DNA from: Extensimonas vulgaris
GTDB lineage: Bacteria; Pseudomonadota; Gammaproteobacteria; Burkholderiales; Burkholderiaceae_C
NCBI RefSeq assembly: GCF_003337425.1
Contig: NZ_QPJU01000007.1
Coordinates: 84,746-148,745 of the forward strand
Length of the DNA: 64,000 bases
Direction of reading: 5' to 3'
The notes beneath the pieces were generated by a model. That model made no database searches and had not been told where the DNA came from. It saw only the letters and a list, made by a program, of their open reading frames with translations. A program made the translations under genes and the position numbers. Below, piece by piece: positions 49,322 to 58,836 of this stretch; position 1 is the first letter of the stretch, and each line of letters starts with the position of its first letter.

Positions 49322-49891
49322 TCAGCCGCCCATTCCGTTCAGTGCCACCACGGTACGCTCCTTGAGCGTCAGCAGCTTTTGCACCTTGCTGCCCAGGCGC
49401 ATCAATTGGAGCAGTGATTCCGGTGAAAGACGCTGCAGTTCATCGAACCAGTTGTTGGCCAGTTCGGCCAACTCGTACATCTCCCGCATGCGCTCCAGCG
49501 CGTAATGTTCGGAGGTGCTCGCCGCTGGTTCCAGCAGGGCCTGGCGCAGCATGCTCAGCGTGGGCTCCACTTCACGCCGGCGGCGCTCTGCCGCCACCGC
49601 CTTGAAGATGTCCCACACGGAGCCCAAGGTGCCGTAATACTCACGCCGGTCACCAAGCTTACGTGTGCGCCTCACCAGCTGCCACGCTTCGAGCTCCTTC
49701 AGGCTGATGCTGACGTTGGAGCGGGAAATGCCCAGCGTATCGCCGATGTCGTCCGCATGGAGCGGATTCTCCGAGACGAGCAGCAGGGCATATATCTGTC
49801 CCACCGTCCGGTTGATGCCCCAACGGCTGCCCATCTCACCGAAATGTGCAATGAAGGACTCGATAAGAGGGGACACCGTCAGAGGGGACAC
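49322..49891 (-). CDS. GbsR/MarR-type transcriptional regulator
   Basis: About 189 aa. Winged HTH (about 25-90; IGDTLGISRSNVSISLKELEAWQLV) followed by a long helical C-terminal dimerisation region, the layout of GbsR (COG1510) proteins. The GTG start at 49891 lies in a 15-bp tandem repeat, which offers a second GTG at 49876; neither has a good ribosome site. First gene of the DUF2946 and CydA-like cluster and divergent from the metal-type RND operon, so it may control one or both. Effector unknown. Confidence 0.8.
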   Translation of the reverse strand: MSPLTVSPLIESFIAHFGEMGSRWGINRTVGQIYALLLVSENPLHADDIGDTLGISRSNVSISLKELEAWQLVRRTRKLGDRREYYGTLGSVWDIFKAVAAERRRREVEPTLSMLRQALLEPAASTSEHYALERMREMYELAELANNWFDELQRLSPESLLQLMRLGSKVQKLLTLKERTVVALNGMGG

Positions 49892-49895
49892 CGTT
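49866..49895. repeat. 15-bp tandem duplication spanning the regulator start
   Basis: AGAGGGGACACCGT occurs at 49866-49879 and 49881-49894, a tandem repeat with 15-bp period. On the minus strand each copy yields GTG-TCC-CCT-CT, so the duplication creates two possible starts five codons apart. Confidence 0.8.
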
Positions 49896-50097
49896 GAATG
49901 TTCGCAAGTTTCAGGAAAGACTGAATTCTAAGCAATCACCGTTTCTGCTCAAGCATTGGGCGCTGTATTTTTTGCATTGTGCTCGGCTGCCAGGCGACGC
50001 CGCGGATTCGTGGGTTCATCTTGCCTTCAGCTTGAGCCCTTATCTTCACGCGTTATGCGCCACTGTGGCGCGAGCCATAACGACAGGGGTTTTCCAC

Positions 50098-51363
50098 ATG
50101 CCAACGCATTTGCCCACACGCTGGGCGCGGCGCGTATTTTTTGCCGCATCGCTAGGCGCGGCTGCGGCCTGCGGCGTACAAGCCGCGCAGCCGCAGCAAA
50201 CGCCACAGACGCCAGCGAATCCCGCAGCAACCAAAGCAACGGCCTCGGCCGCAAGCAAGCCTGCTTCCTCCGCTGCCGCAGCAAGTTCCGCAGCAAATGC
50301 CGCAAGCCCTGGCCTGGCTCCGATCGCCTGGAGCGCTGCGCAGGCGCAGGCCGCGGGCGTGCGCACGCAGGTGGTGGCCCCTGTTGCAGCGGGCGCGGCC
50401 GCGGGTATGGTGCTGCAAGGCACGGTGGAGCTGCCGCCGCAGGCCGTCGAAGTGCTCAGCGCGCCTTTGGCCGGGGTGGTACAGCGCGTGTACGTCGGCG
50501 CGGGGCAGCAGGTCAAGGCCGGCGCAGCGGTGGCGCAGCTGCTGAGCCCCGAGCTCGTCGCCTGGCAGCGCGATCTGCTACAGGCCAAAGAGCAGGAGCG
50601 GCTTGCTGCGAGCCGGTTGGCGCGCGATGAAAAGCTGCATGCCGAGGGCATCATCGCGGGCTTTCGGCTCGAAGACAGCCGCGCCCAGCATCGGCTCGCG
50701 CAGCTCAACGTACAGGAACGCCAGCAGGCGCTGCGCCTGGCCGGGGCGGCGTCCACGGGCGCTCAGCTGCAGCCCGCGCTCGCGGTGCGCGCCACGGCGG
50801 CAGGCACGGTGCTCGAGGTGCAGGCCGCGCCCGGCCAGCGGCTCGAGGCCGGCATGCCCGTGGCCAAGCTCGCGCGCAGCGGGCAGTGGGCGATCCGCCT
50901 GCAGGCCACGCCGGCGCAGGCGCAAAGCCTGCAAGTGGGCGACTTGCTGCGCGTGCCGGGTTGCAAGGCGCCCGCGCGCCTCGCGGCCATCGTGCCGCAG
51001 GTGGATGCAGGCAACCAGATGGTGCAGCTGCGCGCCGACTTCGACGCCAAGGAGGACTGCCTGCGCGCAAACCAGTTCGTGCAGGCCACGGTGCTCCCAG
51101 GCGCTACGCCTTCAGGAGCTTCTCACGCAGTATCCACGGGCGCTTTGCTCGCATTACCTGCAGAAGCTGTGGTGCGCGACCAGGGCCGCGCCTACGTGTT
51201 CGTCAAAACCCCCAAGGGCTTCGTGCCCACGCCGATCGAGGTGGCCAGCGAAAGCGGCGCCCAGGTGCTCGTGCGGGCGGGCCTGCGCAGCGGCGCCGAG
51301 GTGGCCGTGCGCGGCCTCGCCGCGCTCAAGGGCGCGTGGCTGGGCATGGGCGCTGAGGAGTGA
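50098..51363 (+). CDS. Periplasmic adaptor of a metal-type RND system
   Basis: About 421 aa. Signal peptide, an Ala/Ser-rich linker (about 35-75), lipoyl-like halves (LSAPLAGVVQRVYVGAGQQV and VRATAAGTVLEVQAAPGQ), coiled-coil hairpin, beta-barrel and C-terminal domain: CzcB/CusB-type organisation. The ATG at 50098 gives the signal peptide. It overlaps the pump gene region by a few bases. The stretch near 51090-51160 is locally different in codon use and may hold a degenerate REP-like copy. Gap 49892-50097 holds the divergent promoters; no motif assigned. Confidence 0.88.
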   Translation: MPTHLPTRWARRVFFAASLGAAAACGVQAAQPQQTPQTPANPAATKATASAASKPASSAAAASSAANAASPGLAPIAWSAAQAQAAGVRTQVVAPVAAGAAAGMVLQGTVELPPQAVEVLSAPLAGVVQRVYVGAGQQVKAGAAVAQLLSPELVAWQRDLLQAKEQERLAASRLARDEKLHAEGIIAGFRLEDSRAQHRLAQLNVQERQQALRLAGAASTGAQLQPALAVRATAAGTVLEVQAAPGQRLEAGMPVAKLARSGQWAIRLQATPAQAQSLQVGDLLRVPGCKAPARLAAIVPQVDAGNQMVQLRADFDAKEDCLRANQFVQATVLPGATPSGASHAVSTGALLALPAEAVVRDQGRAYVFVKTPKGFVPTPIEVASESGAQVLVRAGLRSGAEVAVRGLAALKGAWLGMGAEE

Positions 51364-51365
51364 CG

Positions 51366-54300
51366 ATGCTGTCCCGCCTGATTGCCTTTTCGCTCGCGCA
51401 GCGGCTGCTCGTGGCGGTGCTCACGCTGGGGCTGCTGGCCGCAGGCGTGCTGGCGCTGCGCGACCTGCCGATCGACGCCTTTCCTGACGTCTCGACCACG
51501 CAGGTCAAGATCATCCTCAAGGCACCGGGCATGACGCCCGCCGAGGTCGAAACGCGCATCGTCGCGCCCATAGAGCAGGAGCTGCTGGGCATTCCGCACC
51601 AGGTGATGCTGCGCTCGCAAAGCAAGTATGCGATCGCCGACATCACGCTCGACTTTGCCGACGGCACCGACATCTACTGGGCGCGCCAGCAGGTCAGCGA
51701 GCGGCTCGCGGGTGTGATGGGCGACTTGCCTGCAGGCACTACGGGCGGGCTCGCGCCCATCACCACGCCGCTGGGAGAAGCCTTCATGTTCACCATCGAA
51801 GGGCCGGCGAGTCTGGCCGAAAAGCGCCGCGTGCTCGACTACGTGGTGCGCCCGCGCCTGCGCGATCTGCCCGGCGTGGCCGACGTGAACACGCTGGGCG
51901 GGCTGGTGCAGACCTTCGAGGTGGTGCCCGACGTGGCGGCGCTGGCCGCGCGCGGCGTGTCGCTGCAGCAGCTGCAGGACGCGCTCGCGGCCAACAACCG
52001 CAACGATGGCGCCGGACGCCTCTCGAGCGGCGAAGAGTCGCTGCTGGTGCGCAGCGACGGCAGCATCCGCGCGCTCGACGACGTGCGCGCCATCGCGATC
52101 ACGCAGCGCGGCGGCAACGCCGTGCGCGTGGGCGACGTGGCCACGGTGCAGCTGGGCGCGCTCACGCGCTACGGCACGGTGACCGAAAACGGCCGCGGCG
52201 AAGCCGTCGAGGGGCTGGTGCTGAGCCTGCGCGGCGCCAACGCCAAGCAGCTCGTGCAGGACGTGAAAGACCGCCTGCAGGAGATCCAGGCCAGCCTGCC
52301 CAAAGACATGACTCTCAGCCCGTTTTACGACCGCGGCGACCTCGTAGGCCGCGCCGTGGGCACGGTGACCAAGGCGCTGCAGGAGGCCATCGTGCTCGTG
52401 CTGGTGCTGCTGTTGCTGTTTCTGGGCAACCTGCGCGCGGCGCTGGTGGTGGCCCTGATCCTGCCGCTGTCGGCGCTGGCCACCTTCGTGCTCATGCAGC
52501 AATGGGGCCTGTCGGCCAACCTGATGTCGCTGGGCGGCCTCGCGATCGCGATCGGCATGCTGGTCGATGCCGCCGTGGTGGTGGTGGAAAACATCGAGGC
52601 GCGCCAGGGCGAGCGCAGCGTGTCGCGCCTGCACATGCTCTACCGCGCCACGCAGGAGGTGGCCACGCCGGTGGCCGCGGGCGTGCTGATCATCATGATC
52701 GTGTTCCTGCCGCTCTTGACCCTGCAGGGGCTGGAGGGCAAGCTGTTCGGCCCGGTGGCGCTGACCATCGTGTTTGCGCTCGGCGCTTCGCTGCTGCTCT
52801 CGCTCACCGTGATCCCGGTGCTGGCCTCGGTGGCGCTCCCGCAGGGCGCGCACCACGGCAGCCCCTGGCTGGTGCGCAAGCTCGAAGCCGCGTACCAACC
52901 GCTGCTGCACTGGGCGCTGGGCCATGCGCGCGTGGTCATCGTCGCGGCGCTGCTCGCGCTCGCGGGCGCGGCGGCGCTGTTTCCGTTCATTGGCAAGTCG
53001 TTCATGCCCACGCTGGACGAGGGCGACATCATCATGCAGGTGGAAAAGCTGCCCTCGATCAACCTTGCGCAGTCCGCCGCCACCGACATGGCGCTACAGC
53101 GGCGCATCCTCGAAGCCGTGCCCGAGGTGCAGCGCATCGTCGCGCGCGTGGGCTCGGACGAGCTCGGGCTGGACCCTATGGGGCTCAATGAAACCGATAC
53201 CTTTTTGGTGCTCAAGCCGCGCGAAACCTGGCGCTTTCAGACCAAGGAGGAGCTCGTGGACGCGATCCGCAAGGCCGCCGGGGCGATTCCGGGCGTGAAC
53301 CTGAGCTTCACGCAGCCGATCGAAATGCGCACCTCGGAAATGCTCTCGGGCGTGCGCGGCGATCTGGCCATCAAAATTTTCGGCCCCAACGCCGACGAAC
53401 TCTCGCGCCTTGCGGCGCAGATCGTGCAGGCAGTGCAGGCCCTGCCCGGCAGCGAAGATGTGCTCACGGCGCAAAACGGCGGCGTGCAGTATTACCGCAT
53501 CGCCATCGACCGCGTGGCCGTGGGCAGGCTCGGGCTCACCGTGGATGAGGTGCAAAACGACCTGCGCGCGCTGGTCGAGGGCCAGCGCGTGGGCGTGGTG
53601 ATGCAGGACATCCGCCGCGTGCCGCTGGTGGTGCGCGGCAGCGAGGAACTGCGCCTGTCGCCCGCCCAATTCGCGCAGCTGCGCCTGCCGCTGGCCGACC
53701 GGCGCACGGTGGCGCTGAGCCAGATCGCGCAGCTCGAGGTGATCGACGGCCCCGTGAAGATAGAGCGCGAAAAATCCATGCGCATGTCCGTGGTGCGCGC
53801 GAACGTGCGTGGGCGCGACCTCGTGGGTTTCGTCGAAGAAGCCAAGGCCGCCGTGGCGCAAAAAGTGCCGCTGCCCGCGGGCTACAGCCTGGCCTGGGGC
53901 GGCCAGTTCGAAAACCAGCAGCGCGCCGCCGCGCGCCTTTCGATGGTGGTGCCGGTGGCGCTGGCGCTGATCGTGGGCGTGCTGTTTGCCACGCTGGGCA
54001 GCCTGCCGCAGGCAATTTTGGTGTTCGTGAACATTCCGCTCGCGCTCATCGGCGGCGTGGTGTCGCTGGCCATTTCGGGCGAATACCTGTCGGTGCCGGC
54101 CTCGGTGGGCTTCATCGCGCTCATGGGCATCGCGGTGCTCAATGGCCTGGTGCTGGTCACGCACTTCAACCAGCTCGCAGCGCGCGGCCTGCCCATCGAA
54201 GACGTGGTGCGCCAGGGCGCATTGCGCCGCCTGCGCCCCGTGCTCATGACGGCCAGCATCACCGCGCTGGGCCTGATCCCGCTGCTGCTGGCGACCGGGC

Positions 54301-54458
54301 CGGGCAGCGAAGTCCAGCGCCCGCTCGCAGTGGTGGTGATAGGCGGGCTGGTCAGCTCCACGGCGCTCACGCTCGTGGTGCTGCCGATTTTGTACCGGCG
54401 CTTTTTCGACCCGGCCGCGCACCGCGCCAAGCCGGCCACGACCCAGGAGGCTGCATGA
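51366..54458 (+). CDS. Heavy-metal-type RND efflux pump (CzcA/CusA-like)
   Basis: About 1030 aa, 12 TM. TM4 reads IGMLVDAAVVVVENIEAR, the single-Asp HME signature unlike the drug-type pump at 32852. LPIDAFPDVSTTQVKI in the first loop is typical of CzcA/CusA. ATG 51366 is 5 bases after GAGGAG; a GTG at 51360 would add two residues. With adaptor, DUF3240 and TolC-type genes it forms a complete tripartite metal exporter. Which metal (Cu/Ag, Co/Zn/Cd) cannot be told from sequence reading. Confidence 0.93.
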   Translation: MLSRLIAFSLAQRLLVAVLTLGLLAAGVLALRDLPIDAFPDVSTTQVKIILKAPGMTPAEVETRIVAPIEQELLGIPHQVMLRSQSKYAIADITLDFADGTDIYWARQQVSERLAGVMGDLPAGTTGGLAPITTPLGEAFMFTIEGPASLAEKRRVLDYVVRPRLRDLPGVADVNTLGGLVQTFEVVPDVAALAARGVSLQQLQDALAANNRNDGAGRLSSGEESLLVRSDGSIRALDDVRAIAITQRGGNAVRVGDVATVQLGALTRYGTVTENGRGEAVEGLVLSLRGANAKQLVQDVKDRLQEIQASLPKDMTLSPFYDRGDLVGRAVGTVTKALQEAIVLVLVLLLLFLGNLRAALVVALILPLSALATFVLMQQWGLSANLMSLGGLAIAIGMLVDAAVVVVENIEARQGERSVSRLHMLYRATQEVATPVAAGVLIIMIVFLPLLTLQGLEGKLFGPVALTIVFALGASLLLSLTVIPVLASVALPQGAHHGSPWLVRKLEAAYQPLLHWALGHARVVIVAALLALAGAAALFPFIGKSFMPTLDEGDIIMQVEKLPSINLAQSAATDMALQRRILEAVPEVQRIVARVGSDELGLDPMGLNETDTFLVLKPRETWRFQTKEELVDAIRKAAGAIPGVNLSFTQPIEMRTSEMLSGVRGDLAIKIFGPNADELSRLAAQIVQAVQALPGSEDVLTAQNGGVQYYRIAIDRVAVGRLGLTVDEVQNDLRALVEGQRVGVVMQDIRRVPLVVRGSEELRLSPAQFAQLRLPLADRRTVALSQIAQLEVIDGPVKIEREKSMRMSVVRANVRGRDLVGFVEEAKAAVAQKVPLPAGYSLAWGGQFENQQRAAARLSMVVPVALALIVGVLFATLGSLPQAILVFVNIPLALIGGVVSLAISGEYLSVPASVGFIALMGIAVLNGLVLVTHFNQLAARGLPIEDVVRQGALRRLRPVLMTASITALGLIPLLLATGPGSEVQRPLAVVVIGGLVSSTALTLVVLPILYRRFFDPAAHRAKPATTQEAA

Positions 54459-54793
54459 GCCGCAAGCAAACCACCGTGGCGCCCGACTGCCTGCTGACGC
54501 TGGCGCTGCCGCAGGCGCTGGAAGAAGAACTGCTCGACGCGCTGCTGGCCCTGCCCGAACAGGTGCCGGGGTTCACCGTGCTGCAGGCGCAAGGCGTGGG
54601 CGCGCAGGTCGCCCTGCCCTCTTCCATGGAGCAGGTCACGGGCCGCGCGCGGCGCGTGCTGGTGCAGGTGGCACTGCGGCAAGACCACGTGCCCGCCTTG
54701 CTGCAAGCCCTGAAAAAACACCTGCCGAGCCCGCAAATCACTTACTGGATCGTGCCCCTGCTGGCTTTTGGACGTTTGGGAGACATTGCGTGA
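54455..54793 (+). CDS. DUF3240-family small protein
   Basis: About 112 aa, soluble, no signal peptide. A ferredoxin-like alpha/beta pattern with LLTLALPQALEEELLDALL and RRVLVQVALRQDHVPALLQAL resembles DUF3240, small PII-like proteins found in CusA/CzcA operons. Overlaps the pump stop by ATGA and the channel gene by GTGA. It may regulate the pump from the cytosol; no experiment is known to me. Confidence 0.75.
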   Translation: MSRKQTTVAPDCLLTLALPQALEEELLDALLALPEQVPGFTVLQAQGVGAQVALPSSMEQVTGRARRVLVQVALRQDHVPALLQALKKHLPSPQITYWIVPLLAFGRLGDIA

Positions 54794-56094
54794 GATTCCG
54801 CCTGAAGTTTTGCATTTCCGCAGTCCTGCGCCCTTGCATGAACTTGCGCGCGCTGTGTCTGGCGCTGGCGGCAGCGGGCGTTTGGACGGCCACCGCGGCG
54901 CAAACCCCGCCGCCCGTGCTGCCGCCCGAAGCCAGCGTGCGCGCAGTGCTCGCGAGCCTGCCGCAGGTGCGCGCCGCCGCGGCCGGCATGGACCTCGCGC
55001 AGGCGCGCAAGCAGCGCCTTGCCGCCGGCCCCCACGATTGGGTGGCCAAAACGGCTTACGACCGCCGCGTAGCCCCGCAGGGCAAGCGCTTTAACGAAGA
55101 AGAAATCGGCGTCGAAACCGGGCTACGCTGGCCCGGCAAGCTGCGCACCGACGAGCAAATCGGCGAGGCCGAGCTGCAAATCGGCCAGTTTGCCTACGCC
55201 GACGCCTGGCACGAGGCCGCGCGCACGCTGCTGCGCGACTGGTTCGATGCGCTGCGCGAACTGCACAGCGCCAAGGTGCTGCAAGCGCAGGCCGAGCTCG
55301 CGCAGGCGCAGCTTTCCGCCATCGAGCGCCGCGTGCAGGCTGGCGAAGCCGCCAAGCTCGACACCCTGGCCGCGCAGGCCGAAGCCGCGCGCATCCAGGC
55401 GCAGGCCGTGCGCACGCGCGCCCAGGCGCAGCTGCTGCAGCAAGCCTTGCAGCGCCAATACCCGGACCTGCCGCTGCCCAGCGACGCCGGCCTTGAAGAG
55501 GCTGCTCTGGATGGCGCCGACATTGCGGTGCCCGACTGGGCGCAAAAAATCCTCGCCGACAACCACGAGCTCGAACTCGCGCAGGCGCGCGCCGCGCAAG
55601 CGCGCCTGCAGGCCCGCCGCGCCGAGCAGGAGCGCACGGGCGACCCCACGGTGGGCGTGCGCGCGCGGCGCGAGCGCAGCGGCGAAGAGCGCATCTGGGG
55701 CGCCTATCTTTCGATCCCGCTGGGCAGCGCAGGCCGCCGCGCCGACGCGCAGGCCGCTGCCGCGCAGGCCGAAATGGCGCAGCAGGAGTACGAGCGCACG
55801 CGCCAGCGCGTCACCACCGACGCATGGCGCGCCGCGAGCGAGGCCCAGCAAACGCGCACCACCTGGCAGCAATTGCGGCGTGCCTGGCAGCAGATCGCGC
55901 AAAGCGCGCAACTGCAGGCGCGCGCCTACGAGCTCGGCGAAAGCCCGCTCGCCGACCTGCTGCTGGCGCGGCGCAATGCGCTCGAAGCGCAGCTCGCGGC
56001 CGACGCCGCTGCGCTCGACGCCATGCAGGCGCAGGCACGCCTGCTGCTCGATGCGCACCATCTCTGGGCGCTGCACGAAGAAGGTGCGCATTGA
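54790..56094 (+). CDS. TolC-family outer membrane channel of the metal RND system
   Basis: About 434 aa. Signal sequence near residues 17-37 (NLRALCLALAAAGVWTATAA), then two Ala/Gln-rich OEP repeats; WGAYLSIPLGSAGRRADAQ is the second repeat entry. GTG 54790 overlaps the previous stop and has GGGAG 9 bases upstream; ATG 54838 would give a more classical signal peptide, so the start is uncertain. It completes the adaptor-pump-DUF3240-channel operon. Confidence 0.88.
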   Translation: MRFRLKFCISAVLRPCMNLRALCLALAAAGVWTATAAQTPPPVLPPEASVRAVLASLPQVRAAAAGMDLAQARKQRLAAGPHDWVAKTAYDRRVAPQGKRFNEEEIGVETGLRWPGKLRTDEQIGEAELQIGQFAYADAWHEAARTLLRDWFDALRELHSAKVLQAQAELAQAQLSAIERRVQAGEAAKLDTLAAQAEAARIQAQAVRTRAQAQLLQQALQRQYPDLPLPSDAGLEEAALDGADIAVPDWAQKILADNHELELAQARAAQARLQARRAEQERTGDPTVGVRARRERSGEERIWGAYLSIPLGSAGRRADAQAAAAQAEMAQQEYERTRQRVTTDAWRAASEAQQTRTTWQQLRRAWQQIAQSAQLQARAYELGESPLADLLLARRNALEAQLAADAAALDAMQAQARLLLDAHHLWALHEEGAH

Positions 56095-56207
56095 TGCAAT
56101 GAATCGGTGCAAACGCACCAAAATAAGGCATTCCCTCATGTTTTTTCGACATAATGGGCGGCTTTTCTCATTTTTCCGTCACAAACCTCTCTGGAGAAAA
56201 CCCGCCC

Positions 56208-57551
56208 ATGCCATACGAATCCGTCGGCAGCTTCCTGGCCCACGTGGCGCAGCGCAACCCCGGCCAACCCGAATTCCTGCAAGCCGTCACCGAGGTCATG
56301 GAAAGCCTGTGGCCGTTCATCAGCACGCACCCGCGTTATGCCGAGCACGGCTTGCTCGAACGTCTGGTCGAGCCCGAACGCGTGGTGATGTTCCGCGTCT
56401 CCTGGGTCGATGACCATGGGCGTGTGCAGGTGCAGCGTGGCTACCGCATCCAGCACAGCATGGCGATCGGCCCCTACAAGGGCGGCTTGCGCTTTCACCC
56501 CTCGGTCAATCTGTCGGTGCTGAAGTTTCTGGCCTTCGAGCAGACTTTCAAAAATGCCCTCACCACCTTGCCCATGGGCGGCGGCAAAGGCGGCTCCGAC
56601 TTCGACCCCAAGGGCAAGAGCCCCGGCGAGGTGATGCGCTTTTGCCAGGCTTTCGTGACCGAGCTGTTCCGCCACGTGGGCTCGGACACCGACGTGCCTG
56701 CGGGCGATATCGGCGTGGGCGGGCGCGAAGTGGGCTTCATGGCCGGCATGTACAAAAAGCTCAGCAACCGCGCGGACTGCGTGTTCACCGGCAAGGGCTT
56801 GTCGTTTGGCGGCTCGCTGATCCGCCCCGAGGCCACGGGCTACGGCACGGTGTATTTCGCCAACGAAATGCTCAAGCGCAAGGGCCGCACCTTCGAGGGG
56901 CTGCGCGTGTCGGTGTCCGGCTCGGGCAACGTCGCGCAGTACGCGGTCGAAAAGGCCATGCAGCTCGGCGCCAAGGTGGTCACGGTGTCCGATTCGAGCG
57001 GCACGGTGATCGACGAAGAGGGCTTCACGCCCGAAAAGCTCGCGATCCTGATGGACGTGAAAAACCACCACTACGGCCGTGTGAGCGACTACGCGCAGCG
57101 CACGGGCACACATTTCGAGCCCGGCGTGCGCCCCTGGCATGTGCCCGTGCATGTCGCCCTTCCCTGCGCGACGCAAAACGAGCTCGACGAAAAGGACGCA
57201 GCAACGCTGATCCGCAATGGCGTGCTCTGTGTCGCCGAAGGCGCCAACATGCCTTCGACGATCGAAGCGGCCAAGGCTTTCGAGGCCGCCGGCGTGCTCT
57301 ATGCGCCCGGCAAGGCCAGCAACGCGGGCGGCGTGGCCACTTCGGGGCTCGAGATGAGCCAAAACGCCACACGCCTGTCCTGGCCGCGCGAGGAAGTCGA
57401 TGCGCGCCTGTTGCAGATCATGCAAGGCATCCACGAGGCTTGCCTGCAATACGGCCAGCGCCCTGACGGCAGCGTGAGCTACCTCGACGGCGCGAACATC
57501 GCAGGCTTCGTCAAGGTGGCCGACGCCATGCTCGCGCAAGGCGTGCTGTAA
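56208..57551 (+). CDS. gdhA: Glutamate dehydrogenase (hexameric, probably NADP)
   Basis: About 447 aa, the size of E. coli GdhA. Reductive amination of 2-oxoglutarate. Catalytic lysine region PMGGGKGGSDFDPKGKS, substrate-binding PYKGGLRFHPSVN and nucleotide motif VSGSGNVAQYAVEKA are present. ATG 56208 follows CTGGAGAAAA. A -10-like CATAAT lies at 56150, and GGTGC/GCACC dyad at 56106-56119. The last codons and stop are duplicated just after the gene. Confidence 0.97.
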   Translation: MPYESVGSFLAHVAQRNPGQPEFLQAVTEVMESLWPFISTHPRYAEHGLLERLVEPERVVMFRVSWVDDHGRVQVQRGYRIQHSMAIGPYKGGLRFHPSVNLSVLKFLAFEQTFKNALTTLPMGGGKGGSDFDPKGKSPGEVMRFCQAFVTELFRHVGSDTDVPAGDIGVGGREVGFMAGMYKKLSNRADCVFTGKGLSFGGSLIRPEATGYGTVYFANEMLKRKGRTFEGLRVSVSGSGNVAQYAVEKAMQLGAKVVTVSDSSGTVIDEEGFTPEKLAILMDVKNHHYGRVSDYAQRTGTHFEPGVRPWHVPVHVALPCATQNELDEKDAATLIRNGVLCVAEGANMPSTIEAAKAFEAAGVLYAPGKASNAGGVATSGLEMSQNATRLSWPREEVDARLLQIMQGIHEACLQYGQRPDGSVSYLDGANIAGFVKVADAMLAQGVL

Positions 57552-57570
57552 GGCGTGCTGTAAGGCGTGC
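57541..57570. repeat. 12-bp tandem repeat covering the gdhA stop
   Basis: GCGTGCTGTAAG at 57541-57552 is repeated at 57553-57564 and continues half a copy (GCGTGC). The stop codon TAA is thereby repeated in frame, a simple slippage-type duplication. Confidence 0.85.
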
Positions 57571-57621
57571 GGCGCGCGTCAGCGCAGGCTGCGCGCGGCG
57601 TCTGTCTGCTACGCTAGGCGC

Positions 57622-58836
57622 ATGCCAGCATCCCCTTCAACCGCCTTGCACCCAGGCCTTGCGATCGTCCTGCTGGCGCTGCTGCTGAGCATCCAGCCCG
57701 TCACCACTGACTTGTACCTGCCTGCGCTGCCCGCGCTCACGCGCGACCTTGCGGCGCCCGTGGCGGCGGCGCAGCTGAGCCTGAGCGGCTTGCTGCTGGC
57801 CTTCGGCGGCACGCAACTGCTGTGGGGGCCGCTGTCGGACCGCTACGGGCGCCGCCCCATCTTGCTCGCGGGTTTGGCGGCGTACTGCGCGGCTTCCGTG
57901 GCATGTGTGGCGGCGCCCTCGATGGCATGGCTGATTGCGTGGCGCGTCGTGCAGGGCGCGGCCATGGGCGCCGTCGTGATGACGGGGCGCGCCATCGTGC
58001 GCGACCTGTACCTGCCGCTGGCGGGCGCGCGCGCCATGTCCAAGGCGCTCACCGGGCTGGGCGTGGTCGCGTGCCTGAGCCCGCTGCTCGGTGCTTTGCT
58101 GACGGAATGGCTGGGTTGGCGCGCGGCGCTTGCGGCGCTTGGCGTCTATGCGCTGATGACGCTCGGCCTGATTGCCCGCTATTTGCCCGAAACGCTGCTG
58201 CAGCGCAACCCGCGCGCGCTGCAGCCGGCCGTGCTCGTGCGCACCTGGGCCCAGGTGTTGCGCCACCCCACGTTCTGGGCGTTCTCGCTGCTGACCACGG
58301 CGAGCTATGGCGGGCTTTTCACCTTTTTGGCGGCTTCTTCGTTCGTGTTCATCGACGTGCTGGGGCTCACGCGCACGCAATATGGCGCGGCGCTGCTGTC
58401 CAACGCCTTCGCTTATCTGCTGGGCACCTTGTTGTGCCGGCGCCTGCTGCTGCGCGTAGGCTTGCGGCGCACGGTGGCCATCGGCGGCCTGCTGAGCCTT
58501 TGCGGTGGTGGCCTGGTCGCCATCGTGGCCTTGCTGGGATGGCACCAGGCCTGGGCCTTGCTCGCGCCGTTTTACCTATTCATGCTGGGGCACGGCATCC
58601 ACCAGCCTTGCGGGCAGACGGGCGCGGTCGGGCCTTTTCCGCAGGCTGCCGGCGTGGCATCGGCCTGCAACGGCTGCATCACCATGCTGGTCGCGTTTGG
58701 CATCGGCCGTTGGGTGGGCGCGCACCTCGACGGCAGCGTGTGGCCGCTCGTGCAAGGGATTGGGGTAAGTGCCGTGGCGCTGGCAGTCATCGCCTGGACG
58801 CTGGTGCCGCGGTTTGGCGAGCCCCAAGCGGCATGA
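57622..58836 (+). CDS. Bcr/CflA-family MFS multidrug exporter
   Basis: About 404 aa, 12 hydrophobic segments. [15 protein letters not shown] at TM1 and the [17 protein letters not shown] loop 2-3 motif are hallmarks of the Bcr/CflA drug:proton antiporters; [23 protein letters not shown] is motif C-like. It overlaps miaA by ATGA. Substrate (bicyclomycin or sulfonamide-like in relatives) is not determined. Confidence 0.93.
   Translation: MPASPSTALHPGLAIVLLALLLSIQPVTTDLYLPALPALTRDLAAPVAAAQLSLSGLLLAFGGTQLLWGPLSDRYGRRPILLAGLAAYCAASVACVAAPSMAWLIAWRVVQGAAMGAVVMTGRAIVRDLYLPLAGARAMSKALTGLGVVACLSPLLGALLTEWLGWRAALAALGVYALMTLGLIARYLPETLLQRNPRALQPAVLVRTWAQVLRHPTFWAFSLLTTASYGGLFTFLAASSFVFIDVLGLTRTQYGAALLSNAFAYLLGTLLCRRLLLRVGLRRTVAIGGLLSLCGGGLVAIVALLGWHQAWALLAPFYLFMLGHGIHQPCGQTGAVGPFPQAAGVASACNGCITMLVAFGIGRWVGAHLDGSVWPLVQGIGVSAVALAVIAWTLVPRFGEPQAA

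Noticed and set aside
51090..51160. Another copy of the REP-like repeat in the metal-RND adaptor gene
   Set aside because: AGGAGCTTCTCACGC and GGGCGCTTTGCTCGC vaguely resemble the arms and codon use changes, but the core 15-mer and AT-rich ends are missing.
54838..56094. ATG 54838 as the start of the second TolC-type channel
   Set aside because: It gives a neat signal peptide, but no ribosome site precedes it, whereas GTG 54790 has GGGAG and overlaps the previous stop; left as an alternative.
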